Positions 26,712 through 36,800 of a stretch of 64,000 nucleotides of DNA are shown here, in pieces. The stretch covers positions 55,153 to 119,152 of the forward strand of contig CAZIUE010000014.1 in NCBI GenBank assembly GCA_964542535.1, written 5' to 3'. The position numbers and the translations under genes are program-made. The first letter of the stretch is position 1, and every line of letters starts with the position of its first letter. The notes below the pieces were generated by a model, which was not told the origin of the DNA, did not search any database, and saw only the letters and a program-made list of their open reading frames with translations. The DNA comes from Pseudopelobacter sp964542535. Lineage in GTDB: Bacteria; Desulfobacterota; Desulfuromonadia; Geobacterales; Pseudopelobacteraceae.

Positions 26712-26737
26712 GCAATTCCCATGAAAGGTGAGATCAC

Positions 26738-27142
26738 ATGCTCAAGAAAATCAATCACATCGGCATTGCCGTCAAATCCCTGGAAGAAGCACTCCCCTTC
26801 TACCGCGACAACCTGGCCATGCCCTTCGCCGGCATCGAGGAAGTTGCAGAGCAGAAAGTCCGCGTTGCCATGCTGCAGATCGGCGAATCCAAGATCGAGC
26901 TCCTGGAGCCCACCAGCGACGACAGTCCCATCGCCAAGTTTCTGGAAAAGAACGGCTCCGGCGTCCATCACCTGGCCTATGAAGTTGACGACTGCGCCGC
27001 CGCCATCGCCAAGATGGTTGCCGATGGCGCCCGCATGATCGACAACGCGCCCCGCAACGGCGCCCACGGCACCAAGATTGCTTTCGTGCATCCCAAGAGC
27101 AGCAACGGCATCCTGACCGAACTCTGCCAGTGCGGCCACTGA
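26738..27142 (+). CDS. mce: Methylmalonyl-CoA epimerase
   Basis: A 134-residue vicinal-oxygen-chelate metalloenzyme that interconverts (R)- and (S)-methylmalonyl-CoA. Metal ligands are visible as H7 (INHIGIAV), H78 (GVHHLAYEVDD) and E128 (GILTELC). Two beta-alpha-beta-beta-beta modules fill the chain, as in the family. AAGGTGAG precedes the ATG. It is downstream of the mutase with a hairpin between them, and they should function in the same propionate/succinate route. Confidence 0.94.
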   Translation: MLKKINHIGIAVKSLEEALPFYRDNLAMPFAGIEEVAEQKVRVAMLQIGESKIELLEPTSDDSPIAKFLEKNGSGVHHLAYEVDDCAAAIAKMVADGARMIDNAPRNGAHGTKIAFVHPKSSNGILTELCQCGH

Positions 27143-27177
27143 GGGGGTAACCCCACCCACAGCCTACGTAACAACGG

Positions 27178-27215
27178 ACAGGGGCGAGGCGCATGACGCT
27201 TCGCCCTGTTTTATT
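27178..27215 (+). terminator. Rho-independent terminator after mce
   Basis: Stem arms ACAGGGGCGAGGCG and CGCTTCGCCCTGT pair with one bulge and one G-T pair, then TTTTATT. Confidence 0.8.
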
Positions 27216-27643
27216 CGTCCAGGGAATCCGGAAGTCGCCATCTTTTGGAAGAAGCAGAATACGCATCGCCGTAAAGTCTGCCCACCACGTACATAACGAT
27301 GTTTTTTCCCTTGCCTTCCCAACAAGAACCTGTTATTCAGGGCTCGCGCGAAGAGGTCAGGCCTTTTTTCCTCTTTACCTGTTGCCGGGCACACAGGGAT
27401 AAGCAATTCAACCCCGTTTCCACAACCAGGTTTCAGTACGGGTTTCACACGGCCAACTGAGCACAGTTACGCAACACGTTGTTTTACAGAATCTTTTAGC
27501 TTCTTCTGCTTCGGCGGAGCTATAGCCTGAGACAGATAACCGGATCAGGACCTGGCGCCGGCAAAGACGCACACCACGGCATATTTATAACGCCGTTTAC
27601 ACATCACAAACATGCAACAGACTGATTATCCGAGGATTTTGTA

Positions 27644-27673
27644 TTGACAAACCCTTTGTCTATCGGGTACATC
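27644..27673 (+). promoter_or_regulatory. Candidate promoter and operator for the porin gene
   Basis: TTGACA (27644-27649) and TACATC (27668-27673), 18-bp spacer. The perfect palindrome GACAAA-CCC-TTTGTC (27646-27660) overlaps the -35 and could be a regulator site. Confidence 0.5.
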
Positions 27674-27869
27674 ATGCACAAAATGTGAACGCCCTTTTAC
27701 CGGCTTCACCACTTCACAAGCGCACGATCCAGCCGAGAAGCTCAGGCTGACAGTCCGGAGAAAGGTGGTGATTCACGAGACAGAGCACACAGCATGGCCT
27801 TTAACGGACAGATAGCAGCACCTGTAGGCAGTACATACACGTAGCATATTATTCTGAAGGAGGAAGACC

Positions 27870-29318
27870 ATGAAGTTCAGCAAAACCCTGATGAGCATTA
27901 CCGCTGCCGGCGCTCTCTGCGCCGCGGCAACCCCGGCCCTGGCCTTCGACAACGAGATCCACGGCTCCTATTTGATGAAGTACTTCATCACCAACTACGA
28001 AGCGGTCGGCAACCGCTACATCTTCCGTGACGGGCTTCAGCTTAACAACAATGACTTGGACGCTGACGGCAATCCAAGAAGAACATTGAACGACTTTACA
28101 AACTCAAGAAGCAAAAAGACCAGCAACTACTTCGACACCCGCACCCGCTTCTACTACACCGCCAAGGCCAGCGACGACCTGAAGCTGGTCACCGCCTTCG
28201 AGATCGATGCCGTGTTCGGCGACCGGGCTCAGAACAACGGCCGCAATGGCGGCGCCGCCCTGGAAGCCGACTCGGTCAACCTGGAAACCAAATGGGTCTA
28301 TCTGGACTTCAAGATTCCCTCCACCCCCACCCGGATCACCGCCGGTATCCAGCCCATCAAAGACAAGTTCAAAGGTATCTTCTTTGACGCTGACGTGGCC
28401 GGCATCAACAGCGTCACCACCCTCGGTCCCGCCACGTTCGGCCTGGGTTACTTCCGCGCCTACGACTCCGACCTGTTCGCCACCTCAAACGACAACACCA
28501 ATGCCCGCGGCGTGGACAACCTGGACATCGTGGCCGCCAGCATCGACTACAACGTCAACAAGAACCTGCGCGTGGGCGGCGCCTACTACCTGTACAATGA
28601 CGACCGCAGCGCCAGCAACCGTCTCACGGTCAACTGCTTCGGCGCCAACTTCGACGCCAAGATCAACAAACTGGCCCTGAGCGGCTTCGCCGCCATGCAG
28701 TTGGGTGAAGTCCAGAACAGCAGAACTCACTTCAACGGCCTGGCCTTCAACCTGGCTGCCAAGCATCCGGTGGGTCCGGGCACCATGAAAGTTGCCGCCC
28801 TCTATACCTCCGGCGATGACGGCGACAACCAGACCAACACCGCCTGGCAGGCGGTCAATCAGTCCGCTGGCGGTGCCAACAACGGTACCAACAACAACGC
28901 CAACATGACCAACTCCTACAACGAGTCCGGCATGATCCTGCTGAACCGTAACACCAGCACCGGCGGCACCACCACCGACTACCATCTGGTGCAGGGCGCC
29001 GGCAACCTGGATCAGGGCGTAATCCTGCTCACCGCCGGCTACGACGCCAGCATCAACCCCAAGTGGTACGCCAAGACCAACGTGGGCGCAGCCTGGGTTT
29101 CCAGCAACAACTCCCAAATGCAGACTTTGAAGACCAGGGGCAACAACTTCATGGGCGCCGAGATCAACCTTGAGACCGGCTATAAGCTGTACGACAACCT
29201 GACCGCCAGCGTTCAGGGCGCCTACGTGATTCTGGGCGGCTACTACAACGACATGGACAATGGCCGTGATCCTGCCAACCCCTTCACCGCCCGTCTGGCC
29301 CTGAATTACGCTTTCTAG
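27870..29318 (+). CDS. Outer-membrane beta-barrel porin
   Basis: A 482-residue exported protein with a signal peptide cleaved after ATPALA. The mature chain is made of alternating amphipathic strands and loops rich in Asn, Gly, Asp and Thr. It ends in NYAF, a terminal phenylalanine as needed for BAM-dependent assembly. It has RTRFYYTAKASDDLKLVTAFEID and GIQPIKDKFKG motifs near positions 88-112 and 157-167 like barrel porins of Geobacter relatives. AAGGAGGAAG precedes the ATG. C-biased codons suggest abundant expression, and a long leader with palindromic promoter suggests control. Substrate unknown; some 14-16 strands are plausible. Confidence 0.85.
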   Translation: MKFSKTLMSITAAGALCAAATPALAFDNEIHGSYLMKYFITNYEAVGNRYIFRDGLQLNNNDLDADGNPRRTLNDFTNSRSKKTSNYFDTRTRFYYTAKASDDLKLVTAFEIDAVFGDRAQNNGRNGGAALEADSVNLETKWVYLDFKIPSTPTRITAGIQPIKDKFKGIFFDADVAGINSVTTLGPATFGLGYFRAYDSDLFATSNDNTNARGVDNLDIVAASIDYNVNKNLRVGGAYYLYNDDRSASNRLTVNCFGANFDAKINKLALSGFAAMQLGEVQNSRTHFNGLAFNLAAKHPVGPGTMKVAALYTSGDDGDNQTNTAWQAVNQSAGGANNGTNNNANMTNSYNESGMILLNRNTSTGGTTTDYHLVQGAGNLDQGVILLTAGYDASINPKWYAKTNVGAAWVSSNNSQMQTLKTRGNNFMGAEINLETGYKLYDNLTASVQGAYVILGGYYNDMDNGRDPANPFTARLALNYAF

Positions 29319-29344
29319 TATCAATCTGTACCAGTACGACCTGA

Positions 29345-29373
29345 GGGCGGGAGCAATCCCGCCCTTTTTTTTT
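29345..29373 (+). terminator. Rho-independent terminator after the porin
   Basis: An 8-bp stem GGGCGGGA / TCCCGCCC, loop GCAA, then nine Ts. Confidence 0.95.
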
Positions 29374-29431
29374 GACTTTGGGGGGCAGTTTTGCCATACT
29401 CCGCGAGTTGAATTCACGCATCGGAGGCAGC

Positions 29432-30949
29432 ATGAGAAGAATCACCCTGGCGATCAGCCTGTTACTTTCACTCTGTTTCACCCTGACGGCCTTTGCCGCC
29501 TCCCCGCTGCGGGTCTACGTGGCCGACATGAACGTGGTGGGAGTCCAGAACAAGGATGAACTGAAGGCCACCCTTCAGACCCTCCTGGCTTCGCGCCTGA
29601 ACGGCGAGAACATCATTGCCGTTGCCAGTTCCGCCGAGGCGGACGCGACCCTGACCGGCACCTACGTGGTCATCGGCAAGATTTTCAGCGTGGATGCCAT
29701 GGCCAGGAGCACCAACGGCGCCACCCTTACCCGCGCTTTCGTGCAGGGGGAAAGCCAGGATGAGCTGATTCCTGCCATGGGCAAACTGGCCGACAAGCTG
29801 ACCGCCGACCTCTCCCGCATGTATGCCGGCGGCCAGATCAGAACCGGCGCCCCTGCCTATGGCGCAGGCTCCACGGTGGTACGCCCCGTAAAGACACCGC
29901 GGGATGACGCGCCCCAGAGCGCCCTGGTGCGCCCTTCCCAGAACCAGGAGATCATCAGGCCCCGGGACATGGAACGCAACTACACCGGCGGCTGGCAAAG
30001 CAAGCGCCTCCCCGGCGCGGCCAATCTGATGGCGGTGGGCAAGACGCTTCCCGACGGCAGCCGGGAGGTGTTCCTGGCCGAGGACCGGCGCCTCTCTTAT
30101 TACCACCAGGCCGAAAACATGGGGCTGCGTTTCGCAACAGAGTTCGGCATTACCGACAAGATCATCGGCCTGGACACGATCCAGGAGAGCGACGGTAAGA
30201 CCGCCCTGTACGTGACCATCATGCACGGCGAGGAGCCTTCGTCCCAGATCTGGCTGGTGGGGGAGAACAGCATGACCTGCGTGGCCAAAGACCTCCCCTA
30301 TTACCTGCGCACCGCGAGCCTGGCCGGCGGCCCCAAGAAAGTCTACGCCCAGTCCGCCGGTCGTGATACGGAATACTACGGCGACGTGTATGAGCTGACC
30401 CGGAACGGGGCGAAGGTTTCCCTCTCCAATCCCATCACCATGCCCCGATTCGGAAACGTCTTCACCTTCAACCAGTTCAAGGATCAGGAGGGGGTGCTGT
30501 ACACGGTGGTGCTGCACCCGGACGGTTACCTGATCGTCTTCGACCAGGAGCGGAAGGAACTGTGGCGCAGCAACGACAAGTTCGGCGGTTCCGAGCTCTA
30601 CTACCAGAAGGACAACTCGGAAAACTTCCGCATAACCAACGACAAGTACCGCTGGTTTTTCATGAACCAGCGCATCCAGGTAACCTCACGTAACGAAGTT
30701 CTGGTCGGCAAGAACGACGGATTCTGGGTACTGGGCAATGCCCGTTCCTACAAGAAGGGGGCCGTGTACTGCTTTGGCTGGAACGGTTCCAATCTGGACG
30801 AACTGTGGCACACCCGCGACACCCAGAATTACATGCCGGATTACTACTTCGATGAAGCCAGCAGCGAACTCCTGCTGTTGCAGACGGTGCAGCGTCCCGG
30901 CCTGACCTCGCGCGGCTCGGCATCACTGGCCATCAAGAAGGTTGAATAA
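29432..30949 (+). CDS. Exported protein of unknown function (predicted beta-propeller-like C-terminus)
   Basis: A 505-residue protein with a clear signal peptide (MRRITLAISLLLSLCFTLTA...). Residues about 25-140 resemble a periplasmic domain that binds or measures other components (LRVYVADMNVVGVQNKDELK, with a following GKIFSVDAMA segment). After a low-complexity, Pro-rich linker (150-185) comes a region with repeated beta-strand patterns such as NLMAVGKTLPDGSREVFLAE and YLIVFDQERKELWRSND, reminiscent of a VCBS/FG-GAP-type propeller. I do not recognise a named family. ATG 29432 has a good GGAGG site. It lies between the porin and hisZ, apparently without a transcription terminator before hisZ except one T-less hairpin. 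Confidence 0.75.
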   Translation: MRRITLAISLLLSLCFTLTAFAASPLRVYVADMNVVGVQNKDELKATLQTLLASRLNGENIIAVASSAEADATLTGTYVVIGKIFSVDAMARSTNGATLTRAFVQGESQDELIPAMGKLADKLTADLSRMYAGGQIRTGAPAYGAGSTVVRPVKTPRDDAPQSALVRPSQNQEIIRPRDMERNYTGGWQSKRLPGAANLMAVGKTLPDGSREVFLAEDRRLSYYHQAENMGLRFATEFGITDKIIGLDTIQESDGKTALYVTIMHGEEPSSQIWLVGENSMTCVAKDLPYYLRTASLAGGPKKVYAQSAGRDTEYYGDVYELTRNGAKVSLSNPITMPRFGNVFTFNQFKDQEGVLYTVVLHPDGYLIVFDQERKELWRSNDKFGGSELYYQKDNSENFRITNDKYRWFFMNQRIQVTSRNEVLVGKNDGFWVLGNARSYKKGAVYCFGWNGSNLDELWHTRDTQNYMPDYYFDEASSELLLLQTVQRPGLTSRGSASLAIKKVE

Positions 30950-30995
30950 CCCTGAAACCGTGCACCCGCACCTGCCGGATACAGAATACCCACGC

Positions 30996-31026
30996 CGACT
31001 CAGCCCCCCCAGCGGGGGCTGAGTCG
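30996..31026 (+). terminator. 13-bp hairpin between exported-protein gene and hisZ
   Basis: A perfect stem CGACTCAGCCCCC / GGGGGCTGAGTCG with a 5-nt loop. No T-run follows, so termination may be partial. Confidence 0.45.
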
Positions 31027-31058
31027 CGACACGGGCATTCCGGCGAGAATCCATAGCC

Positions 31059-32369
31059 ATGACCAGCAGACTTCCCGACATAGGGCTCCCTTTCGGCGTG
31101 AGCGATTTTCTCCCCGAAGCGGCAGCCAAGATCGACTACATCGAAGGCCGTATCCGCCGCGTGTTCGAACTGTGGGGGTTCCGCAGGATCATCACCCCCA
31201 AGCTGGAATACGAGGATGTGATGGCCCTGGGCCTGGGAGACGGCCTGAAAGACAGGACCTATCGGTTCGACGACCGTCAGACCGGCAGGTTACTGGCCTT
31301 TCCACCCGACATCACCCCCCAGATCGCGCGCATCGTTGCCACCCGCCTGGCCGCCAGTCCCCTGCCGCACCGCATCAGCTACAGCGGGCGGGTGCTGCGC
31401 CAGACCGAGAGTCAGACCGGCCGCAGCCGGGAGATCTTCCAATCCGGCGTGGAACTGATCGGCCTGGACTCCCCCGAAGCGGACGCCGAAATGGTGGCCA
31501 TGGCGGTGGAGTCGCTTCAGGGGTTGGGATTCAGCGACTTCAAGATCGACCTGGGACAGGTGGAGTTCTGTCGCGGCATCATGGCTGCCTCGGGCCTGAA
31601 CGGCTGTCCCCTGACGGATCTCCTGCACGCGGTGGCCCGCAAGGACGCTTCGGCCGTGAACCGGATCATCGCGGAGAACCCGCTCTCCGACGCATCCCGC
31701 CGCGAGATCGGCTCTCTGCCGCGCCTGTTCGGGGGCCGCGAGGTCCTGGAGACCGCCACGGAGGTGGTGTGCAACGAGCGCTCCCGGGCTGCGCTGGACA
31801 ACCTGCGGCAGGTACTGGAGATCCTGGACATCCACGGTGTCAGCGACTCTCTGACCATAGACCTGGGTGAAATCCGCGGCCTGGACTACCACACCGGCAT
31901 CACCTTCGAGGGGTTCGTTCCCGGCCTGGGGGTCCCGGTGTGCAGCGGCGGTCGTTACGACACTCTTGCCGGACGCTACGGTTTCGACACACCGGCAACG
32001 GGCTTTACCTTCGACCTGCTGAGCCTGCTGCAGGCCCTGGAGCGTCGGCCGGAGCTGGAGGCCAGCACGACCCGCGACGTTCTGCTGTTCAATATGAGCA
32101 ACGACCGGCGCCAGGCCCTGGAGGCGGCCCGCCTGCTCCGCTCCAGGGGATACTCCACCGCCCGCGACATTATCCGCCGCGACGCCGCGAGTTCGCTGGC
32201 GTATGCGCGCAGGATGAACATCCGCTGCATGCTGGTGATCGGAGACCCGGCGGACGCGGGCGGGTTTCACGCGGTGCGCACCCGCGACGGCAAGACAGTG
32301 CGTCTGGGCAGGGAGATGCTCTGCCGTGAAGGGCTGTTGGACTACATCGAAGAAAACCAGGGAGACTAG
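31059..32369 (+). CDS. hisZ: ATP phosphoribosyltransferase regulatory subunit HisZ
   Basis: Histidyl-tRNA-synthetase-like subunit that pairs with short-form HisG to form the octameric first enzyme of histidine synthesis. It keeps the class II synthetase fold: GLPFGVSDFLPEAAAKI at the N-terminus, RRIITPKLEYEDVM (motif 1 region), RISYSGRVLRQTES (motif 2 region), and DYHTGITFEGFV with CSGGRYDTLAGRYG in the C-terminal third. The 436-residue length and missing anticodon-binding domain separate it from HisS. The partner hisG is not in this window. Confidence 0.93.
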   Translation: MTSRLPDIGLPFGVSDFLPEAAAKIDYIEGRIRRVFELWGFRRIITPKLEYEDVMALGLGDGLKDRTYRFDDRQTGRLLAFPPDITPQIARIVATRLAASPLPHRISYSGRVLRQTESQTGRSREIFQSGVELIGLDSPEADAEMVAMAVESLQGLGFSDFKIDLGQVEFCRGIMAASGLNGCPLTDLLHAVARKDASAVNRIIAENPLSDASRREIGSLPRLFGGREVLETATEVVCNERSRAALDNLRQVLEILDIHGVSDSLTIDLGEIRGLDYHTGITFEGFVPGLGVPVCSGGRYDTLAGRYGFDTPATGFTFDLLSLLQALERRPELEASTTRDVLLFNMSNDRRQALEAARLLRSRGYSTARDIIRRDAASSLAYARRMNIRCMLVIGDPADAGGFHAVRTRDGKTVRLGREMLCREGLLDYIEENQGD

Positions 32370-32374
32370 GCAAA

Positions 32375-33667
32375 ATGGCAAATGTTGCGATCGTGGGCGC
32401 CCAGTGGGGCGATGAGGGAAAAGGAAAAGTCGTCGACATCTATACCGAGTTCGCCGACGATATCGTTCGGTTCCAGGGGGGCAACAACGCAGGCCACACC
32501 CTGGTGGTCGGCACTGAAAAGGTCGTCCTGCACCTGATTCCCTCGGGCATCCTCCACGAAGGCAAGCGTTGCATCATCGGCAACGGCGTGGTGCTCGACC
32601 CTGAGGTCTTCATCAGGGAGATTGAAAAGCTCAAGGAGTCGGGACGGCTCACCGACGATTCCTGCCTGCTCCTGTCCGAATCGCTGCACGTCATCATGCC
32701 CTATCATAAGCGCATCGACATCGCCCGTGAGGCAAAGAGCGGCGACCGCAAGATCGGCACCACCGGCCGTGGCATCGGCCCCTGCTACGAGGACAAGATC
32801 GGCCGCCGCGGCATCCGTTTGATGGATCTGGTCAACAGGGACGTCTTTGCCCGTCGCCTGAAGGAGTACCTGCCGGAGAAGAACTTCCTGCTGGAGAAGA
32901 TGCTGGGAGAGGCTCCCTGCGACTATGAGCGGATTCTGGAGGAGTACAGCGGCTATGCCGAGACCTTAAGAACCTACATGGCCGATACCGCGTTGATTAT
33001 CAACAACGACCTTCAGGCCGGCAAAAAGGTACTCTTCGAGGGGGCACAGGGAACGCTTCTGGACGTGGATTTCGGCACCTACCCCTTCGTAACCTCCTCC
33101 TCCACCTGCGCCGGCGGCGTTTGCACCGGCTCCGGCGTGGGGCCGCGCCACATCCACGAGATCATCGGCATCTCCAAGGCCTATGTCACCAGAGTGGGAA
33201 GCGGTCCCTTCCCCACCGAACTGTTCGACGGAGACGGCGACCGGTTACGGGACGCGGGGGGGGAATTCGGCTCCACCACCGGCCGCCCCCGGCGCTGCGG
33301 CTGGTTCGACGCCATGGTAATCCGCTACGCGGTGCGCACCAACGGCCTGACCGGCATTGCTCTCACCAAGCTGGACGTGCTCTCCGGCTTCGAGCGAATC
33401 AGGATCTGCACCGGCTACACCCTGAACGGCACGCCCCTGGAGACCCTCCCCGCGGCACCGGAAGCGTTCGAGAACTGCCGGCCGGTGTACGAAGAGATGC
33501 CGGGATGGAACATGGACATCTCCGGTGCCAGAAGTTTCGAGGAACTGCCCGACAACGCCCGCGCCTACGTCAAGCGACTGGAGGAGCTGGCAGGCTGTCC
33601 CATCGTGCTGGTCTCCGTGGGCGCCCGCCGCGACCAGACCATCATCCTGCGCAACCCCTTTCAGTAG
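32375..33667 (+). CDS. purA: Adenylosuccinate synthetase
   Basis: First committed step from IMP to AMP, GTP-dependent. The P-loop-like QWGDEGKGK lies at 10-18 (catalytic D13), and GGNNAGHTL carries catalytic H41. IMP/aspartate-binding motifs TTGRGIGPCYEDK and EGAQGTLLDVDFGTYPFVTSS are intact. The last stretch KLDVLSGFERIRICTGY and the C-terminal VSVGARRDQTI match the family. The start lies 5 bp after hisZ; GGAGACTAGG supplies the ribosome-binding site. Confidence 0.97.
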   Translation: MANVAIVGAQWGDEGKGKVVDIYTEFADDIVRFQGGNNAGHTLVVGTEKVVLHLIPSGILHEGKRCIIGNGVVLDPEVFIREIEKLKESGRLTDDSCLLLSESLHVIMPYHKRIDIAREAKSGDRKIGTTGRGIGPCYEDKIGRRGIRLMDLVNRDVFARRLKEYLPEKNFLLEKMLGEAPCDYERILEEYSGYAETLRTYMADTALIINNDLQAGKKVLFEGAQGTLLDVDFGTYPFVTSSSTCAGGVCTGSGVGPRHIHEIIGISKAYVTRVGSGPFPTELFDGDGDRLRDAGGEFGSTTGRPRRCGWFDAMVIRYAVRTNGLTGIALTKLDVLSGFERIRICTGYTLNGTPLETLPAAPEAFENCRPVYEEMPGWNMDISGARSFEELPDNARAYVKRLEELAGCPIVLVSVGARRDQTIILRNPFQ

Positions 33668-33704
33668 CCGTGCCGCATCCCGGCACCTCTGCTTCGCTCC
33701 TGAC

Positions 33705-33745
33705 GCAAAAATCCCCCCGAACCAGACGTTCGGGGGGATTTTTGC
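33705..33745. terminator. Bidirectional terminator between purA and the GH13 gene
   Basis: An 18-bp perfect stem GCAAAAATCCCCCCGAAC / GTTCGGGGGGATTTTTGC with a 5-nt loop. A/T runs at both base ends give U-tracts on both strands for the convergent genes. Confidence 0.93.
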
Positions 33746-33815
33746 ATTCTTCCGCATCCGGCAGGTGCGAGCCGCCCGCGTTTGCGCTGACGGTCTCGTA
33801 CCGCACTTCCATCGC

Positions 33816-36800
33816 TCATGACGGGCGCGGCCGTCTTCCGGACGGTTTACCACCTCCACCTCGTGCCACTGTGCCGATGCAGGACTCACAGAAGAGCCTG
33901 ACCCGGTATCCGGCGTGGGCCGCCAGATCCGACAGACGGGAGGATTCGCGCGCGGCCCTTCCCAGCCAGGCTGCTCGGGACCGGTCGGCCGGCCGGCGCA
34001 CCAGGGCCGCGCAGAGTCCCAGCAGAAGCTGCCAGACAACCAGTTCCTCAAGGCGCTCCTTGTTGAACCAGAGCACCCCCTCGCTCTCGTGAACCAGCAG
34101 ATAGCGGCGACAGGCGGGAGAACGGAACAGCGGCCCCGGATCGGCGACCGTTCCTGACCAGCCGCAACCCCCAAGCTCCAGCAGCGCCCGGCTGAGCTGG
34201 AGGCCGTCTCCGGCACCCACACCAGCCAGCCCCTCCCGGGAGGAAAGCCGGCAAGACAGGGTATGATCCAGGCCGAACCCATCCAGAGCGGAGGGTGCGC
34301 CCCGCAGCAACAGCACGCTGGCCAGAATCCGGACACCGTCCAGTGAACCAAGCCGCCGGACCAGGGCGGAGAGGAACGCACCGGCGGCGCGGGAAACAGG
34401 CTCCTGCTCCATGACGGCGGAGAGGAGCGTGAACGCCTCCCGGACCTGCTCCGCCACGGTGCGGGACTCCCGTCCCCTGGCGCCGATTTCCCCGCCCAGG
34501 AGCGTCAGGAAGTTCTCCACCAGGGCGAGGTCCGGTGCCATGGCAGGCTGTGGAGAGTCGCCGTCGGGCGTCCCGACGGCGGTCAGGGGCGACACCCCTT
34601 CCAGGAGCCGGCCGAAACAGGCGTTCAGTGCGGCAAACCTGACCTGCAGGCGTTCCACCTCCAGGTCAGGCACACCCCGGCCATCCAGGACATGATACAG
34701 CCCTTCCCAGGAGCGGTCGCCGTCATCCTGAATGCGCCGGAAATCCAGGAACAGGTGAAACTCATACTCGCCCAACTCCGCGTAGAGCCCCCGCTCCACC
34801 AGGTCCCGCCCGCTGCGCAGGAACTGGCGCCCGTCGGCCATGTCCCGGAAGGCGTAGTAGATCCCTTCGCCGTTCTGAAAATCGAGGGCATCGGCAAGGG
34901 TCGTGCAGCGGAGCCGCGGCTGGTCGCCGCCGTCCGTGACGTTGAAGGGGACCGACTCCCTGATCCAGCCCGCAGTGGCGGCGTGACGGTTGTGGTACAG
35001 CACCAGGGTCCGCTGGTCCCCGCGGCGGTTGGAGTAGGCAAACACGTTGTCGTCAATCCCGTTTTGAACGTGGAAATCGTACAGCACGAAGTTTTCTGAA
35101 CCGGAGAACAGCGCCCGACGGTGCAGAAGCGGAAAGATCCACTGACGGTGCCCCTGCACCAGCCCCTGGTCCACCTGCTCATCCCAGTAGGCGCGCTTGT
35201 ACTCCATGCCATACTTCTCGTGGAACCCCTCGATCTGGCCATGGCCGAACATGGGCAGCCCCGGCATGGTCACCATCATGACGCAGGCGCCGAAGTACTT
35301 CCCCTGGCTGCCGAACTGTTCCACGGCGGTCTTCTCGTCCGGGTTGTTCATGAAGTTGACGAACCGCTGCAGCACCTGGGGATTAAACTCCAGCACGTTC
35401 CTGATGGTCTGGCGGTACTTGGCGTTTTCCTCCCGCTTCAGCATGTTCATGAAGGCGCTGTTGTAGACCCGGTGCATGCCCAGGGTGCGCACGAAGTACC
35501 CCTCCATCAGCCAGAACGCCTCGGCCAGAAGCAGGGTGCCGGGCGCCTCCGATGCAACGCGGTCCACCACCTCCCTCCAGAACTCCACCGGAAACAGGGC
35601 GTCGAACTCTTCGCGGCTCATGCCATGCTCAGCCCGCGAGGGAATCCCCCCCCCCAGGCCGCGGATAGGGAACCAGAGACGCTGGTAGTGCTTCTTGGCC
35701 AGGGTCATGGCGGCATCGAAACGGATGATCGGGAAGGTGCGCGCCACGTGCAGGATGGTCTGGATGACCGCCTCCCGCACCTGGGGGAGCAGGTAATTAA
35801 GCTGGGCGGTGTCGTTCCAGGGAAAGCTGGTGCCGTCGTTGCCATGGTAGATGTAGCGGACACGGCCGCTGGCGCGCTCCACCAGGCGGAATACCACGGC
35901 GGCATCGCTTCTGGTCCAGTAGCCGTCCTCGATCTGAATGCACAGTTCTTCGTTGCGGGAGAGGTTCTCGCCGTTGAAGCGGTAACCGGGAAAGGGGGGG
36001 TACTCGCTCTGGATGAACCAGTCCGGATGCTGTTCGATCCAGCGGGAGAAGATGCCGGTATGGTTGGGAACCATATCGCTTGCCAGCCGGATGCCCCGGG
36101 CCAGGGCACGACGGCGCAGGTTTTCCAGGGCGTCCCACCCTCCCAGGTCGGCGGCGATCTCGTAATCGTAGAGCGAGTAGGCCGAGGCAATGGCATCCTG
36201 GTTTCCGCAGATCTGCTTGATACGTTGGGACGCGGGTGAGCGCTCCCACACGCCGATCAGCCAGAGGGCGCTGAACCCCGCCCCTGCCAGCCGGTCCAGT
36301 TCGGCGTCGGGCACCTGGTCCAGGGTGGTAACGGGATGACCGTACTGGCGCCCCAGCTGGTCGAGCCAGACGTAGACCATCTTGGCGATCATGACCACGT
36401 TGGACATCCAATCCTCGTCCCGCGAGAAGCGCTCGTACTCGGGATAGTCGTAGCCGGCCAGCACCGATTCGCCGCCGGGCCCGAACCCTGCCGCGACCGG
36501 GGCCGGCCGGCGACCGAACTCCAGCACCGGCGAAGGTCCCGGTTCTCCGCCGCCCCAGCCGCGCTGACGCCGCTCCTCCCGCAGCACGTCCCAGGCGCCG
36601 GTGAGTGTCTCCAGCAGTTCGTCGGGCAGAAAGACGCCCCACTGCTCACGAATGAACTCCAGCTGGCCGGCCAGGGAGTCGGGAGAGGCCGCGACCGGCG
36701 CCATGAGCAGTTCGGGGAGGGTCAGATCAAACCGGGGCAGACGCGGCCCCCGGGAGAGGGAATCGATCATGGAGACGACCAGCCGGGGATAACACTCCTG

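Larger units (their letters stand above)
27143..27869. other. 727-bp intergenic region before the porin gene
   Basis: Contains a terminator (27178-27215) and a porin promoter with overlapping palindrome (27644-27673). Short open frames on both strands here (27164-27448 minus, 27193-27402 plus) lack ribosome-binding sites and family features. A long 5' untranslated leader of roughly 190 nt to the porin ATG is implied; no known riboswitch is recognisable in it. Confidence 0.55.

Noticed and set aside
27164..27448. 94-aa minus-strand frame in the porin upstream region
   Set aside because: Covers the mce terminator hairpin, no ribosome-binding site.
33121..34092. 323-aa plus-strand frame over the purA end and beyond
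   Set aside because: Frame-shifted reading of purA then terminator and antisense of the GH13 gene.
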